Assembly (NCBI GenBank): GCA_963821885.1
Contig: CAWGFN010000005.1
Location: 310,001 to 374,000 of the forward strand
DNA from: Oleiagrimonas sp963821885
GTDB taxonomy: Bacteria; Pseudomonadota; Gammaproteobacteria; Xanthomonadales; Rhodanobacteraceae
Direction: 5' to 3'
DNA length: 64,000 nucleotides
Positions 24,862 to 32,595 of this stretch are shown here, piece by piece (within the stretch, counting starts at the first letter, position 1; the number at the start of each line of letters is the position of its first letter). The notes beneath the pieces are model-generated. The model saw nothing but the letters and a program-made list of their open reading frames with translations, did no database searches and was not told the origin of the DNA. A program made the translations under genes and the position numbers.

Positions 24862-25015
24862 GGCGGGCGCCGCCCGCCGCGACACTCCGCGATGGCGAGT
24901 CCCTCCCGTCGGCATCGCACCCCCGGCCGCGGGCGGCGTCCACCCTGCATCATCGCGGCGTTGTCTCGGGCGCAGGGCGGACTCTGTCCGCCATGGCGGA
25001 TGACATCCGCCCTAC
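24858..25015. repeat. GTAG-type REP palindrome cluster
   Basis: It begins with GTAGGGCGGGCGCCGCCCGCC (24858-24878) and ends with the inverted foot ATCCGCCCTAC (25005-25015). Internal arms repeat the pattern (GCAGGGCGGAC...GTCCGCC at about 24972-24992 and a degenerate GGGCGGCGTCCACCCTGC near 24936-24953). Both ends provide TAG stop codons: bufD on the plus strand and the CdsA-like gene on the minus strand. It belongs to the same broad REP class as the element at 21413-21539 but differs in stem sequence. It may act as the transcription end point for the two convergent operons. Confidence 0.7.
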
Positions 25016-25956
25016 TGCCAGAAATAGCGCGTGAGGTGGAAGAACACCGGCGCGGCGAAGCACACCGAGTCGAGCCGGTCGAGCACGCCGCCGTGGCCCT
25101 CGATCATGTGGCCCCAGTCCTTGATCCCGCGGTCGCGCTTGATCGCCGACATCACCAGGCCGCCGAGGAAGCCCATCAGGTTGATCACCAGCGCCATGCC
25201 CACCGCCTGCCAGAAGTCGAACGGCGTGATCCAGTACAGCGCGCCGCCCAGGAACGAGGCGGTGGCGATGCCGCCGACGAAGCCTTCCACGGTCTTGGAC
25301 GGCGACAGCGACGGCGCGATCCTGTGCTTGCCGAGCAGCTTGCCCCACACGTACTGCAGCACGTCCGAGGACTGCACCACGATCACCAGGAAGGCGATCA
25401 GCAGCAGCTGGCGGTGCGCGTAACCGGGGATGTGCAGGGTCAGCAGCGCCGGCACGTGCGAGATGCAGTACACGCTGATCATCAGCCCCCACTGCACCTT
25501 CGCCGTGCGCTCCAGGAAGCCCTCGGTGTCGCCGCCCGAGGCGGCCAGGATCGGCAGGATCAGGAACGCGTAGACCGGGATGAAGATGGCGAACAGTCCG
25601 TACCAGCCGATGCCGATCAGCACGTACTGCACCGGCAGCACGATGTAGAAGGCGGCCAGCAGTTCGAAGTAGTCGCCGCGCCGGGTCGGCAGCAGGGTGA
25701 TGAATTCGCGCAGCGCCAGCAGCGAGATCAGGAAGAACAGCACCAGCACGCCGGTGCGCCCGAACACGAAGGACGCGCCGATCAGCGCGGCCATGATCCA
25801 CCAGGCGTTGATGCGCGCGTTGAGGTTGTCGACGGTGGCGCGCTGTCGATCGCCGGCCAGCAGCGCCAGCACGCGGCCGATCACGGTGGCCACCAGCAGC
25901 ACCGCGCCGATGCCGGCGAACAGCCACAGGGCTTCGTTCTTGGTGTCGATGATCAT
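25012..25956 (-). CDS. Phosphatidate cytidylyltransferase paralogue (CdsA/YnbB-like)
   Basis: A 314-residue membrane enzyme with about eight helices and the CDP-diglyceride synthetase signature near residues 265-295 (SAIKRDRGIKDWGHMIEGHGG, then LDRLDS). It should make CDP-diacylglycerol from phosphatidate and CTP. The start codon overlaps the stop of the preceding acyltransferase by one base (TAATG), so it is the last gene of a coupled four-gene set. Because the housekeeping cdsA is normally in the dxr-uppS region, this is likely an extra copy, as in the E. coli ynbAB cluster. Its TAG stop is provided by the REP foot. Confidence 0.82.
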   Translation of the reverse strand: MIIDTKNEALWLFAGIGAVLLVATVIGRVLALLAGDRQRATVDNLNARINAWWIMAALIGASFVFGRTGVLVLFFLISLLALREFITLLPTRRGDYFELLAAFYIVLPVQYVLIGIGWYGLFAIFIPVYAFLILPILAASGGDTEGFLERTAKVQWGLMISVYCISHVPALLTLHIPGYAHRQLLLIAFLVIVVQSSDVLQYVWGKLLGKHRIAPSLSPSKTVEGFVGGIATASFLGGALYWITPFDFWQAVGMALVINLMGFLGGLVMSAIKRDRGIKDWGHMIEGHGGVLDRLDSVCFAAPVFFHLTRYFWQ

Positions 25957-26573
25957 TATGCCTCCGGGGCCAGGGCCAGCAGGGCGGCGCGCGCGCGGTC
26001 CAGGAAGTCGGCCTTGTCCTCGCCGTCGACCAGGCGCAACGGGGCGCCGAAGGTGACCGTGCACAGCAGCGGCAGCGGGATCAGCCGGCCCTTGGGCATG
26101 ACCCGCTTGAGGTTGTCCAGCCACACCGGCACCAGCTCCAGGTCCGGGCAGCGTTCGGCCAGGCGGAACAGGCCGCTCTTGAACGGCAGCACGCCCTCGC
26201 CGAGGTTGCGCGTGCCCTCGGGGAACAGGATCAGCGAGGCGCCGTCCTCCACCGCCGCGGCCATGTCGGCGATCGGATCGCGCTCGCGCTCGCCGGCGTT
26301 GCGTTCGACCAGCACGCCGTTGAACACGCGGCGGATCAGATACCGGCGCAGGACGCCGTCGCGCCAGTATTCGGCCGCCGCCACCGGGCGCACGTGGGGA
26401 CGAAGTTTCGGCGGCAGCGCCGACCAGATCATCACGAAATCCCCGTGGCTGGCGTGGTTGCCGTAGTACACCCGGCGCGCGGGCACGGGTTCGCAGCCGC
26501 GCCACAGCGCGCGCGCGCCGGTCAGGAGCTGGATGAAGCCGGTCAGGCCGCGGGCGACGATGGGTTCGAGCAT
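25956..26573 (-). CDS. Lysophospholipid acyltransferase (PlsC-like)
   Basis: A 205-residue 1-acyl-sn-glycerol-3-phosphate acyltransferase-like protein. The HX4D catalytic motif is NHASHGDF (near residue 40) and the glycerol-phosphate binding motif is FPEGTR (near residue 116). The start at MLEPIVAR follows GGGAG. Longer upstream frame is ignored. It is the third gene of the minus-strand lipid cassette: it lies 23 bp after the small membrane protein gene and overlaps the CdsA-like gene by 1 bp. The product of this step (phosphatidate) is the substrate of the next enzyme, which supports a joint pathway. Confidence 0.83.
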   Translation of the reverse strand: MLEPIVARGLTGFIQLLTGARALWRGCEPVPARRVYYGNHASHGDFVMIWSALPPKLRPHVRPVAAAEYWRDGVLRRYLIRRVFNGVLVERNAGERERDPIADMAAAVEDGASLILFPEGTRNLGEGVLPFKSGLFRLAERCPDLELVPVWLDNLKRVMPKGRLIPLPLLCTVTFGAPLRLVDGEDKADFLDRARAALLALAPEA

Positions 26574-26596
26574 CAGGGACTCCCGGAAATGGACGG

Positions 26597-27148
26597 TCAG
26601 CCGGACATCAGCGACCAGTACAGAGCGTAGTTGACGATCCAGGCCACGGCCCATATCGCCGTCACCGTGCCGGCGCGGGTACGTGGGCGCAACCAGCCGG
26701 CCACGGCGTGGGTCAGGAGCGCCAGCAGCACGAAGCGCGACAGCCGCGCCGGCACGGTCCAGGCCAGCAGCATCGGCAGCGACAGGCCGCTGGCCAGCGC
26801 CTGCGCCGCGTACAGCTTGTAGGGCACGCCGGTGAAGGCGCCGCCGATCAGCGCCACCCCGCCCAGTTGCCGCATCGCGTCGCGGGCCTGGTCGATCAGC
26901 GCCGGGCCGATCGCCGGCACGCGATCGAGCCAGGCGTGCACGGCCTGCGGATGGGCGTGGCCGAGCACGGCCATCAGCGCGCCGCCGGCCAGCGCGCCGG
27001 CCAGCGCGGACAGGCAGGCGCCCAGCGCGCGCCGCCGGTCGCGCAGCGCGATCCAGGTGATCAGCACGTCCGGCACCACGAAGAACAGGGTGGCTTCGGC
27101 AAAACCCCAGGCGAAGGCGAATGCGTGCCAGCGGGCGTCGCGCTTCAT
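26597..27148 (-). CDS. Hypothetical membrane protein of lipid cassette
   Basis: A 183-residue protein with four or five hydrophobic stretches, starting MKRDARWHAFAFAWGFAEATLFFVVPDVLITW. It carries a GVPYKLYAAQA motif (near residue 108), a pattern seen in small membrane proteins of the DedA/YqaA type, but no confident family. The start overlaps the stop of the CDP-alcohol phosphotransferase by 4 bases (ATGA), so it is coupled to lipid genes on both sides. It may be an accessory or lipid-handling protein of this cassette. Confidence 0.7.
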   Translation of the reverse strand: MKRDARWHAFAFAWGFAEATLFFVVPDVLITWIALRDRRRALGACLSALAGALAGGALMAVLGHAHPQAVHAWLDRVPAIGPALIDQARDAMRQLGGVALIGGAFTGVPYKLYAAQALASGLSLPMLLAWTVPARLSRFVLLALLTHAVAGWLRPRTRAGTVTAIWAVAWIVNYALYWSLMSG

Positions 27149-27753
27149 CCACGCTTCTCGCGCAGGGCCATGCGCGCGCGGTTGAGCACGGTCAGCGCGC
27201 ACAAGGCGATCAGCACCGCCATCAGCACGTCGATCCAGAGGCCGCCGGGCACGCCCAGGCCCAGCAGCAGGCCGACGACGCCGAACACCAGGGCGCGGTC
27301 GCTCTTGCCCAGCGGGCCGTCATAGCGCCGCGACACGCCGATCTGCACGCCGACCACGCCGGTCATCTCGGTCATCACGGCCAGCAGCACGAACAGCATC
27401 ATCGGCCACGGCGCGAACAGCGGGGTCAGCGCCAGCGGCAGGTACAGCCCGGCGTCGGCGATGACATCGCCCAGCTCGTTGAGGATCGCGCCCAGTGCCG
27501 AGGCCTGGCCGTGCTCGCGGGCCAGCATGCCGTCGACGGCGTTGAGTGCCATGCGCAGCAACAGCCAGATCGGCAGCAGCAACCACATCGCGCGCTGCGC
27601 GCTGCCGTAGCCGATGGCCAGGCCCACGCCGACCGAAATCAGCATGGCCGCCACGGTGACCTGGTTGGCGCGGATACCGGCACGCGCCATGCCCCGCACC
27701 ATGGGGCGCAGCAGCGCCTGGAAGCGCGGCTTGATGTCGTAGACGCTGGGCAT
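27145..27753 (-). CDS. CDP-alcohol phosphotransferase family protein (YnbA-like)
   Basis: A 202-residue membrane protein with the CDP-alcohol phosphotransferase fold. The signature is D-x2-D-G-x2-A-R-x8-G-x3-D-x3-D. Here it reads N71-x2-D74-G-x2-A-R-x8-G-x3-N92-x3-D96: two of the four conserved Asp residues are Asn. The E. coli YnbA lineage may share this. It would transfer a phosphatidyl group from CDP-diacylglycerol to an unknown alcohol. It is the first gene of a minus-strand cassette, with a 69-bp gap to the gene upstream at 27823. The Asn substitutions could reduce metal binding, so activity must be shown. Confidence 0.8.
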   Translation of the reverse strand: MPSVYDIKPRFQALLRPMVRGMARAGIRANQVTVAAMLISVGVGLAIGYGSAQRAMWLLLPIWLLLRMALNAVDGMLAREHGQASALGAILNELGDVIADAGLYLPLALTPLFAPWPMMLFVLLAVMTEMTGVVGVQIGVSRRYDGPLGKSDRALVFGVVGLLLGLGVPGGLWIDVLMAVLIALCALTVLNRARMALREKRG

Positions 27754-27822
27754 GGTTCCTTCCCCCCGAAAATCCCTGTCCGGCCCATCATAGCCACAAC
27801 AGGCGCGCACGCGGCGCTGGCG

Positions 27823-28098
27823 CTACATGCTCACGTGCATGTGGCTGAGTTGGGCCATCAGCCAGACCGTGCATCCGGCCAGGACCAGCAGGCCGCCGGC
27901 CAGCGCGCCCCAGCAGGCCGGCCAGCGCCGTTTCAGGGCCAGCATCAGGGTCAGGGCCGTCGGCGGGCCGAGCAGCAGGCCGATCGCCGTGGCCGCGCTT
28001 TCGTGGCCGGCCAGCAGCACGGCCGGCACCAGTCCGGCCAGGCCCAGCAGCACGCCGGCCAGCAGGCCGTGCAGGAAACGCGGGCGGGATCTGTGCAT
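27823..28098 (-). CDS. Small hypothetical membrane protein
   Basis: A 91-residue protein of which residues 8-35, 38-53 and 60-82 are hydrophobic, so it has two or three membrane helices. It starts MHRSRPRFLHG and ends in a His/Met-rich LSHMHVSM tail. No family is recognised. It lies 28 bp after the anti-sigma factor gene, on the same strand, and may belong to the sigma factor operon. Coding bias is like the neighbours'. Confidence 0.5.
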   Translation of the reverse strand: MHRSRPRFLHGLLAGVLLGLAGLVPAVLLAGHESAATAIGLLLGPPTALTLMLALKRRWPACWGALAGGLLVLAGCTVWLMAQLSHMHVSM

Positions 28099-28126
28099 GG
28101 CGGGCGATGCGCCGTTGCGCGCCGCG

Positions 28127-28867
28127 TCAGGGCGCCAGAGGCGCCCGTGCGGGCACGGCGCCGGGGCCCTCGATGGCGCGGCGCCAGTCGGCGGCGACGC
28201 TGGCGAACGGCGCGCTGTCGCCGCGATTGGTCAGCAGCACCAGGGCGCCGCGATCGAGCGGCATCTCGCGGCCGACCCAGCCATGACGATCGAAATCGCG
28301 GGCGCGGGTCACGTGCTTGTCGGGCAGGTACAGCACCACCACCGGCTCGCCGTCGCGGCGGGTCACCAGGTGCACGGCGTGGTATTTGCCGACCATGCAG
28401 TCATGCACGTAGGTGGTGTCGTCCGGCATCGGCCCGCGCAAGGCGACATCGCGCACGGCGAACACGCGGGCGACAGCCGGCGCGGCCAGCGGTTGCGTCA
28501 GGTCGAGGGAACCGATCTCCGGAGGCATGTGCGCCACCGCCAGGGCCGGCAGCGACTGCGCGTCCAGGTGCTGCCAGATCGCGCCGCCGACGCCCAGGGC
28601 GACCAGCAGCGAAGCGGCCATCGCCAGGGCCATGCGGCGTCCGCGCCAGGCGCGTTGGCGCCGGCCGGTGGCGCGCGCCAGCAGGATGCGCTCGGCCAGG
28701 CCCTCGGGCACGGCCACGGCGAGGGCGCCCATGAGGTCGTCCTCGAAGCGCTGCGCCTGTTCCCAGGCGGCCTGGCAGGCCGCGCATTCGCGGCGGTGCG
28801 CGTCCATCGCCGGGTCGTTCGCGCGCGGGGTGGCGGCGAGGGAGCGGCGGAACTCAAGACAGTCCAT
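28127..28867 (-). CDS. DUF3379 anti-sigma factor
   Basis: A 246-residue membrane anti-sigma factor. The N-terminal zinc-binding motif is HRRECAAC (residues about 24-31) preceded by MDCLEFRRSL, followed by one helix (near residues 80-100, MALAMAASLLVALGVGG) and a periplasmic DUF3379 domain that contains a VHDCMVGKYHAVHLV stretch. The gene overlaps the ECF sigma gene by 14 bp, so the two are translated together. It is presumed to hold the sigma factor at the membrane until a signal arrives. The signal is unknown. Confidence 0.82.
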   Translation of the reverse strand: MDCLEFRRSLAATPRANDPAMDAHRRECAACQAAWEQAQRFEDDLMGALAVAVPEGLAERILLARATGRRQRAWRGRRMALAMAASLLVALGVGGAIWQHLDAQSLPALAVAHMPPEIGSLDLTQPLAAPAVARVFAVRDVALRGPMPDDTTYVHDCMVGKYHAVHLVTRRDGEPVVVLYLPDKHVTRARDFDRHGWVGREMPLDRGALVLLTNRGDSAPFASVAADWRRAIEGPGAVPARAPLAP

Positions 28868-29402
28868 GGGTCACCTCCCTATCGCTGTCGCCCTCGAGCA
28901 GGCTCTTGAGCTGCTGCCGGGCGCGGAACAGCTGCGTCATCACCGCGCCGGGCTTCTCGCCCAGTTCCGTGGCGATTTCCGCGCAGCTGAAACCACCCAG
29001 GGTCTGCAACAGCAGCGGCTCACGGTATTTTTTCGGCAGTTTCCACATGGCTCGGCGAATCTCGGCGGTGCGTCCCTGACGTTCGGGGTCGGCCCAGGAT
29101 GCGTTCTCGGGAACATTGTCATCCAGCTCGACCAGGTCCAGCCGCTTGCGCTCGTACAGTCGCGCATGCTCGCGGCGCAGGATGGTCAGCAGCCACGGCT
29201 TGGCCGCGGCGGCGTCACGCAGGCTGTCCAGGCTCTTCCACGCGCGCAGCATGGTTTCCTGCACCAGGTCCTGGGCCAGGGCCTCCTGGCCGCACAGCCA
29301 CCAGGCAAAACGGTACAGGTCCGCGGCATGGGCGCGGGTCAGGGCCTCGAACTGGTGGTGTCGGGCGTTCACATCTTCTAAGACCGGGCCGGATGGTTTC
29401 AT
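28854..29402 (-). CDS. ECF-type RNA polymerase sigma factor
   Basis: A 182-residue sigma-70 family factor with only regions 2 and 4. Region 2 (about residues 18-90) contains LYRFAWWLCGQEALAQDLVQETMLRAWKSL. Region 4 (about 115-170) contains LPKKYREPLLLQTLGGFSCAEIATELGEKPGAVMTQLFRARQQL, a helix-turn-helix for the -35 element. It is followed with 14-bp overlap by its cognate DUF3379 anti-sigma factor. The regulon is unknown. The bufferin operon, which in other bacteria is controlled by an ECF factor, lies 4.5 kb away but is not adjacent. Confidence 0.88.
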   Translation of the reverse strand: MKPSGPVLEDVNARHHQFEALTRAHAADLYRFAWWLCGQEALAQDLVQETMLRAWKSLDSLRDAAAAKPWLLTILRREHARLYERKRLDLVELDDNVPENASWADPERQGRTAEIRRAMWKLPKKYREPLLLQTLGGFSCAEIATELGEKPGAVMTQLFRARQQLKSLLEGDSDREVTHGLS

Positions 29403-29437
29403 CTTTCAGCCTCGCCGTGGACGCCTTGCCGCAGGGG

Positions 29438-30313
29438 TCAGCGCACCTTGCCGAGGATGCCGTCGAGCTCATCCAGGCTGTGGTAGTGGATCACCAGCTT
29501 GCCCTTGCCGCCGCGACCGTGCATCAGCTGCACGCGGGTGGCGAATTTCTCGGCCAGCTCGTTTTCCAGATGCTCGATATCCGGACTGCGCGGCGCGGCG
29601 GCGGCCTTCTTGCCCTTCGCGCCGCTGCCGTTCTGCGCGCGGCGCGCGGCTTCCTCAAGCTCGCGCACCGACCAGCCCAGGCGCGAGGCCTGGCGAGCCA
29701 GTGGTACGGCGAGGCCGGCGTCCAGCGTCAACAGCGCCCGCGCATGGCCCATCTCCAGCTTGCCCTCGTCGAGCAGGTTGCGGATGGGTTCGGGCATGTC
29801 CAGCAGGCGCAGCAGGTTGGACACCGCGGCACGCGAGCGGCCGACGGCCTCGGCGGCCTGCTGGTGGGTCAGCTTGAATTCCTTGATCAGGCGGTCGAGC
29901 GCGTGCGCCTCTTCCAGTGCCGTCAGCTCCTGGCGCTGGATGTTCTCGATCAGCGCCATCGCCAGCACGGACTGCTCGGGCACGTCGCGCACCAGCGCCG
30001 GCAACTCGTCCAGGCCGGCCTTCTGCGCGGCGCGCCAGCGGCGCTCGCCGGCGATCAGCTCGTAGGTGTTGCGGCCCACGGCGCGCACCACCACCGGCTG
30101 GATCAGGCCCTGGGCGCGGATCGAGTCGGCCAGTTCGGCCAGCGCGTCCTCGTTCCAGTGCTGGCGCGGCTGGTACTTGCCCGGTCCGATCTGGTCGATC
30201 GGCAGGGTGCGCAGTTCGCCCTCGTTGCGGGCGCCAGCGTTGGCGCCACCGGCATCCTCGCCGCCGAGCAGCGCGTCGAGGCCGCGTCCGAGTCCACGTT
30301 TCTTGGCCGCCAT
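29438..30313 (-). CDS. parB: Chromosome partitioning protein ParB
   Basis: A 291-residue DNA-binding CTPase. The N-terminal CTP-binding domain has GKYQPRQ and GERRWRAA motifs, the central helix-turn-helix includes TALEEAHALDRLIKEFKLTHQQAAEAVGRSRAAVSN, and the C terminus mediates dimerisation. Canonical start MAAKKRGLGRGLDALL. It binds parS near the origin and works with ParA, whose gene is 10 bp upstream. I found no full parS consensus (TGTTTCACGTGAAACA) in the window. Confidence 0.94.
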   Translation of the reverse strand: MAAKKRGLGRGLDALLGGEDAGGANAGARNEGELRTLPIDQIGPGKYQPRQHWNEDALAELADSIRAQGLIQPVVVRAVGRNTYELIAGERRWRAAQKAGLDELPALVRDVPEQSVLAMALIENIQRQELTALEEAHALDRLIKEFKLTHQQAAEAVGRSRAAVSNLLRLLDMPEPIRNLLDEGKLEMGHARALLTLDAGLAVPLARQASRLGWSVRELEEAARRAQNGSGAKGKKAAAAPRSPDIEHLENELAEKFATRVQLMHGRGGKGKLVIHYHSLDELDGILGKVR

Positions 30314-30323
30314 GCGGTTGCTC

Positions 30324-31115
30324 CTAGTTGGCCGCCGCGGTGGCGGATTGCGCGTTGCGCTCGCGACGGATCATCTCGCCGGCCAGGCCCAGGTAGGCGA
30401 TCGCGCCGCGCGAGCCGCGGTCATACAGGTTGATGGGCTGGCCGTGGCTGGGGGCCTCGGCCAGGCGCACGTTGCGCGGGATGATCGAGCGCAGGACCTT
30501 TTCGCCGAAGTGCTTGGTCAGCTGCGCGGAGACCTCGTTGCCGAGGTTGTTGCGCACGTCGTACATGGTGCGCAGAAGGCCCTCGATCTGCAGCTTGGGG
30601 TTCAGCCGCTGCTGCACCGCGCGCACGGTGTCGAGCAGGCTGGAAAGGCCTTCCAGCGCGAAGTACTCGCACTGCACCGGGATCAGCACGCCGTCGGCCG
30701 CGGTCAGCGCGTTGAGGGTGAGCAGGTGCAGCGACGGCGGGCAATCGATCAGGATGGTGTGGTAGCGGTCGCCCAGCTTGGCCAGCTTCTCGGCCAGGCG
30801 CGATTCGCGCGCCATGGCGTCCATCAGCTTCAGCTCGGCCGCGGTCAGGTCGCCGTTGCCGGGCAGCAGGTCGAAGCCGGCCTCGGTGGTGATGATCGCC
30901 GACTCGATGTCGGCTTCCTCCAGCAGCACGTCGCAGCCATTGGGCCTGGCTTCGTCCTTGCTCACGCCCGAGGCCATCGTGGCGTTGCCCTGCGGATCCA
31001 GGTCGACCAGCAGGACCTTGCGCCGCGCTTCGGACAGCGAAGCGGCAAGGTTGACGGCGGTGGTGGTCTTTCCCACGCCGCCCTTCTGATTGGCGATCGC
31101 AATGATGCGGGTCAT
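30324..31115 (-). CDS. parA: Chromosome partitioning ATPase ParA
   Basis: A 263-residue Soj/ParA-family ATPase with the deviant Walker A motif KGGVGKTT (residues 11-18) and the Walker B motif ILIDCPPSL. It lies between rsmG and parB on the same strand in the common order rsmG-parA-parB. It binds DNA nonspecifically and moves ParB-bound origins. Start MTRIIAIAN matches the family. Confidence 0.95.
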   Translation of the reverse strand: MTRIIAIANQKGGVGKTTTAVNLAASLSEARRKVLLVDLDPQGNATMASGVSKDEARPNGCDVLLEEADIESAIITTEAGFDLLPGNGDLTAAELKLMDAMARESRLAEKLAKLGDRYHTILIDCPPSLHLLTLNALTAADGVLIPVQCEYFALEGLSSLLDTVRAVQQRLNPKLQIEGLLRTMYDVRNNLGNEVSAQLTKHFGEKVLRSIIPRNVRLAEAPSHGQPINLYDRGSRGAIAYLGLAGEMIRRERNAQSATAAAN

Positions 31116-31197
31116 GCTCCCCTCGCAAACGTGGCTGCCGCCGGTTCGGCCGCGGTGGAACGCGGTGTCGTCACGGACGGGGAGTCGAAGCGTACCA

Positions 31198-31833
31198 TCA
31201 CGCCGCCCCGCCACGCGCCAGGACCAGCAGATGGCGTTCGGCCTCCAGGCCCGGCACCTCCAGCGCATGTTCGGCCAGCAGCCGGAAATCGGGGGGCAGC
31301 TGTTCCAGTTCGTCGTCCGGGCGGCGGCCCTTCATGGCCAGCCACTGGCCGTGTGCGTCCAGCAGGTGGCCGCCCCAGGACAACATGTCGGCGAGACTGG
31401 CGAAGGCGCGCGCGGTGACGCAGTCGAAGCGGCCCTCGACGTCCTCGACGCGGGCGTGGATCACCTCGACGTTGCCCAGTCCGAGGCTGCGCACCGCCTC
31501 GCGCTGGAAGCGCGACTTCTTGCCGTTGGTGTCGACCAGGGTCACCGCCCGCGCGGGTTCGGCGATGGCCAGCACCAGGCCGGGCAGGCCGGCGCCACTG
31601 CCGAGATCGGCCAGGGTGCGGCCGCGCACGAACGGCGCCACCGCCAGCGAATCGAGCAGGTGACGGGTGACCATCGCCTGCGGTTCGCGCACGGCCGTGA
31701 GGTTGTAGGCCGCGTTCCAGCGCGCCAGCAGCTCGACGTAGTCGATCAGGCGCGCGCGGGCGTCGGACGGAAGATCCTGCTCCAGCGCGGCGAGGCCTTC
31801 ATCGAGTTGACGTTGCAGGGAAGCGCGGTGCAT
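31198..31833 (-). CDS. rsmG: 16S rRNA (guanine527-N7)-methyltransferase
   Basis: A 211-residue AdoMet-dependent methyltransferase (GidB). Motif I is DLGSGAGLPGLVLAI (near residue 75) with the VDTNGKKSRFQ region and the VTARAFASL motif following. It modifies G527 of 16S rRNA. The rsmG-parA-parB order is the usual one near the chromosome origin. mnmG, often its neighbour, is not here; a short SPFH-type gene lies upstream instead. Confidence 0.93.
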   Translation of the reverse strand: MHRASLQRQLDEGLAALEQDLPSDARARLIDYVELLARWNAAYNLTAVREPQAMVTRHLLDSLAVAPFVRGRTLADLGSGAGLPGLVLAIAEPARAVTLVDTNGKKSRFQREAVRSLGLGNVEVIHARVEDVEGRFDCVTARAFASLADMLSWGGHLLDAHGQWLAMKGRRPDDELEQLPPDFRLLAEHALEVPGLEAERHLLVLARGGAA

Positions 31834-31895
31834 GCGCGGCTCGTGCGGGGGATGGAGCCGGCAAGTATCCCCGTGACGCGGCGGCAGTGCCAGTC

Positions 31896-32342
31896 TCAGC
31901 CCTCGCCGTTCAGGCGCACGCGGGTGACCAGGATGCCGTGGGCGGTCAGCGCCTGGTTCAGATGCTGCTTCAGCGTGGCGTTGCGCAGGGCCGGATCGGA
32001 TTCCGGCAGGGTCGTGGCCAGTCGCGCGACGTGATCGCGGATCATGCTCTCGGCCTGCTCGATGATGGCATCGGCGCGCTCGGGTTCGAGCACCTGCCAG
32101 AACACCGTGCCGCGAAGCGTGTTGCCGTCCACGGGCAGGGCATGGCCGGTGAGGCTGATGCGGTGGGCGATGTGTTCGATGCCCGGCCAGATCCAGTGGG
32201 TCCCCGGCTTGAGCAGCCGCGGCGCGGCATGGCCCATGCGGCGCAGCGTGTAGACCTGTCCCTCGGGAATGCGCTTGACCGACATGCCCAGCGCCAGGGC
32301 GCTGAAGGCGATCAGGACGATCAGGACGAACGAGGCGGACAT
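31896..32342 (-). CDS. Short SPFH/Band 7-like membrane protein
   Basis: A 148-residue protein with one N-terminal membrane helix (SASFVLIVLIAFSALALGM) followed by the start of the SPFH core: 'VKRIPEGQVYTLRRMGHAAPRLLKPGTHWIWPGIE' and a helical 'ESMIRDHVARLATTLPE' stretch. SPFH proteins such as HflK or stomatin are normally 250 residues or more, so this is a truncated or minimal member. The frame is intact and coding-like. It stands upstream of rsmG on the same strand and divergent from hemB. Function unknown. Confidence 0.75.
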   Translation of the reverse strand: MSASFVLIVLIAFSALALGMSVKRIPEGQVYTLRRMGHAAPRLLKPGTHWIWPGIEHIAHRISLTGHALPVDGNTLRGTVFWQVLEPERADAIIEQAESMIRDHVARLATTLPESDPALRNATLKQHLNQALTAHGILVTRVRLNGEG

Positions 32343-32595
32343 GGCTTATGAATCCGTAAGTTAGGCTCAGCTCTTGAGGATTTGCCGCAAATCAGGCTGC
32401 ATCGCCTTGATCCAAGGTAATTTAATTTTGATTTAACGGCAAGCGGTGTTTCCGTGATCCACGTCTGCAGATTCGACGTTGCCCCTGTCGATGCGCGGCG
32501 CCGACGCGGCCCGGTCGCGGGCCGATCATGGCCGCGCGATGGCAGCGGGACGCTACAATGGGCGCTCCACCGTCGACCGAGCGACCGGATTCGCC

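Noticed and set aside
32440..32470. TGTTTCCGTGATCCACG as a parS copy near hemB
   Set aside because: Only the left arm resembles the consensus and the right arm does not pair with it.
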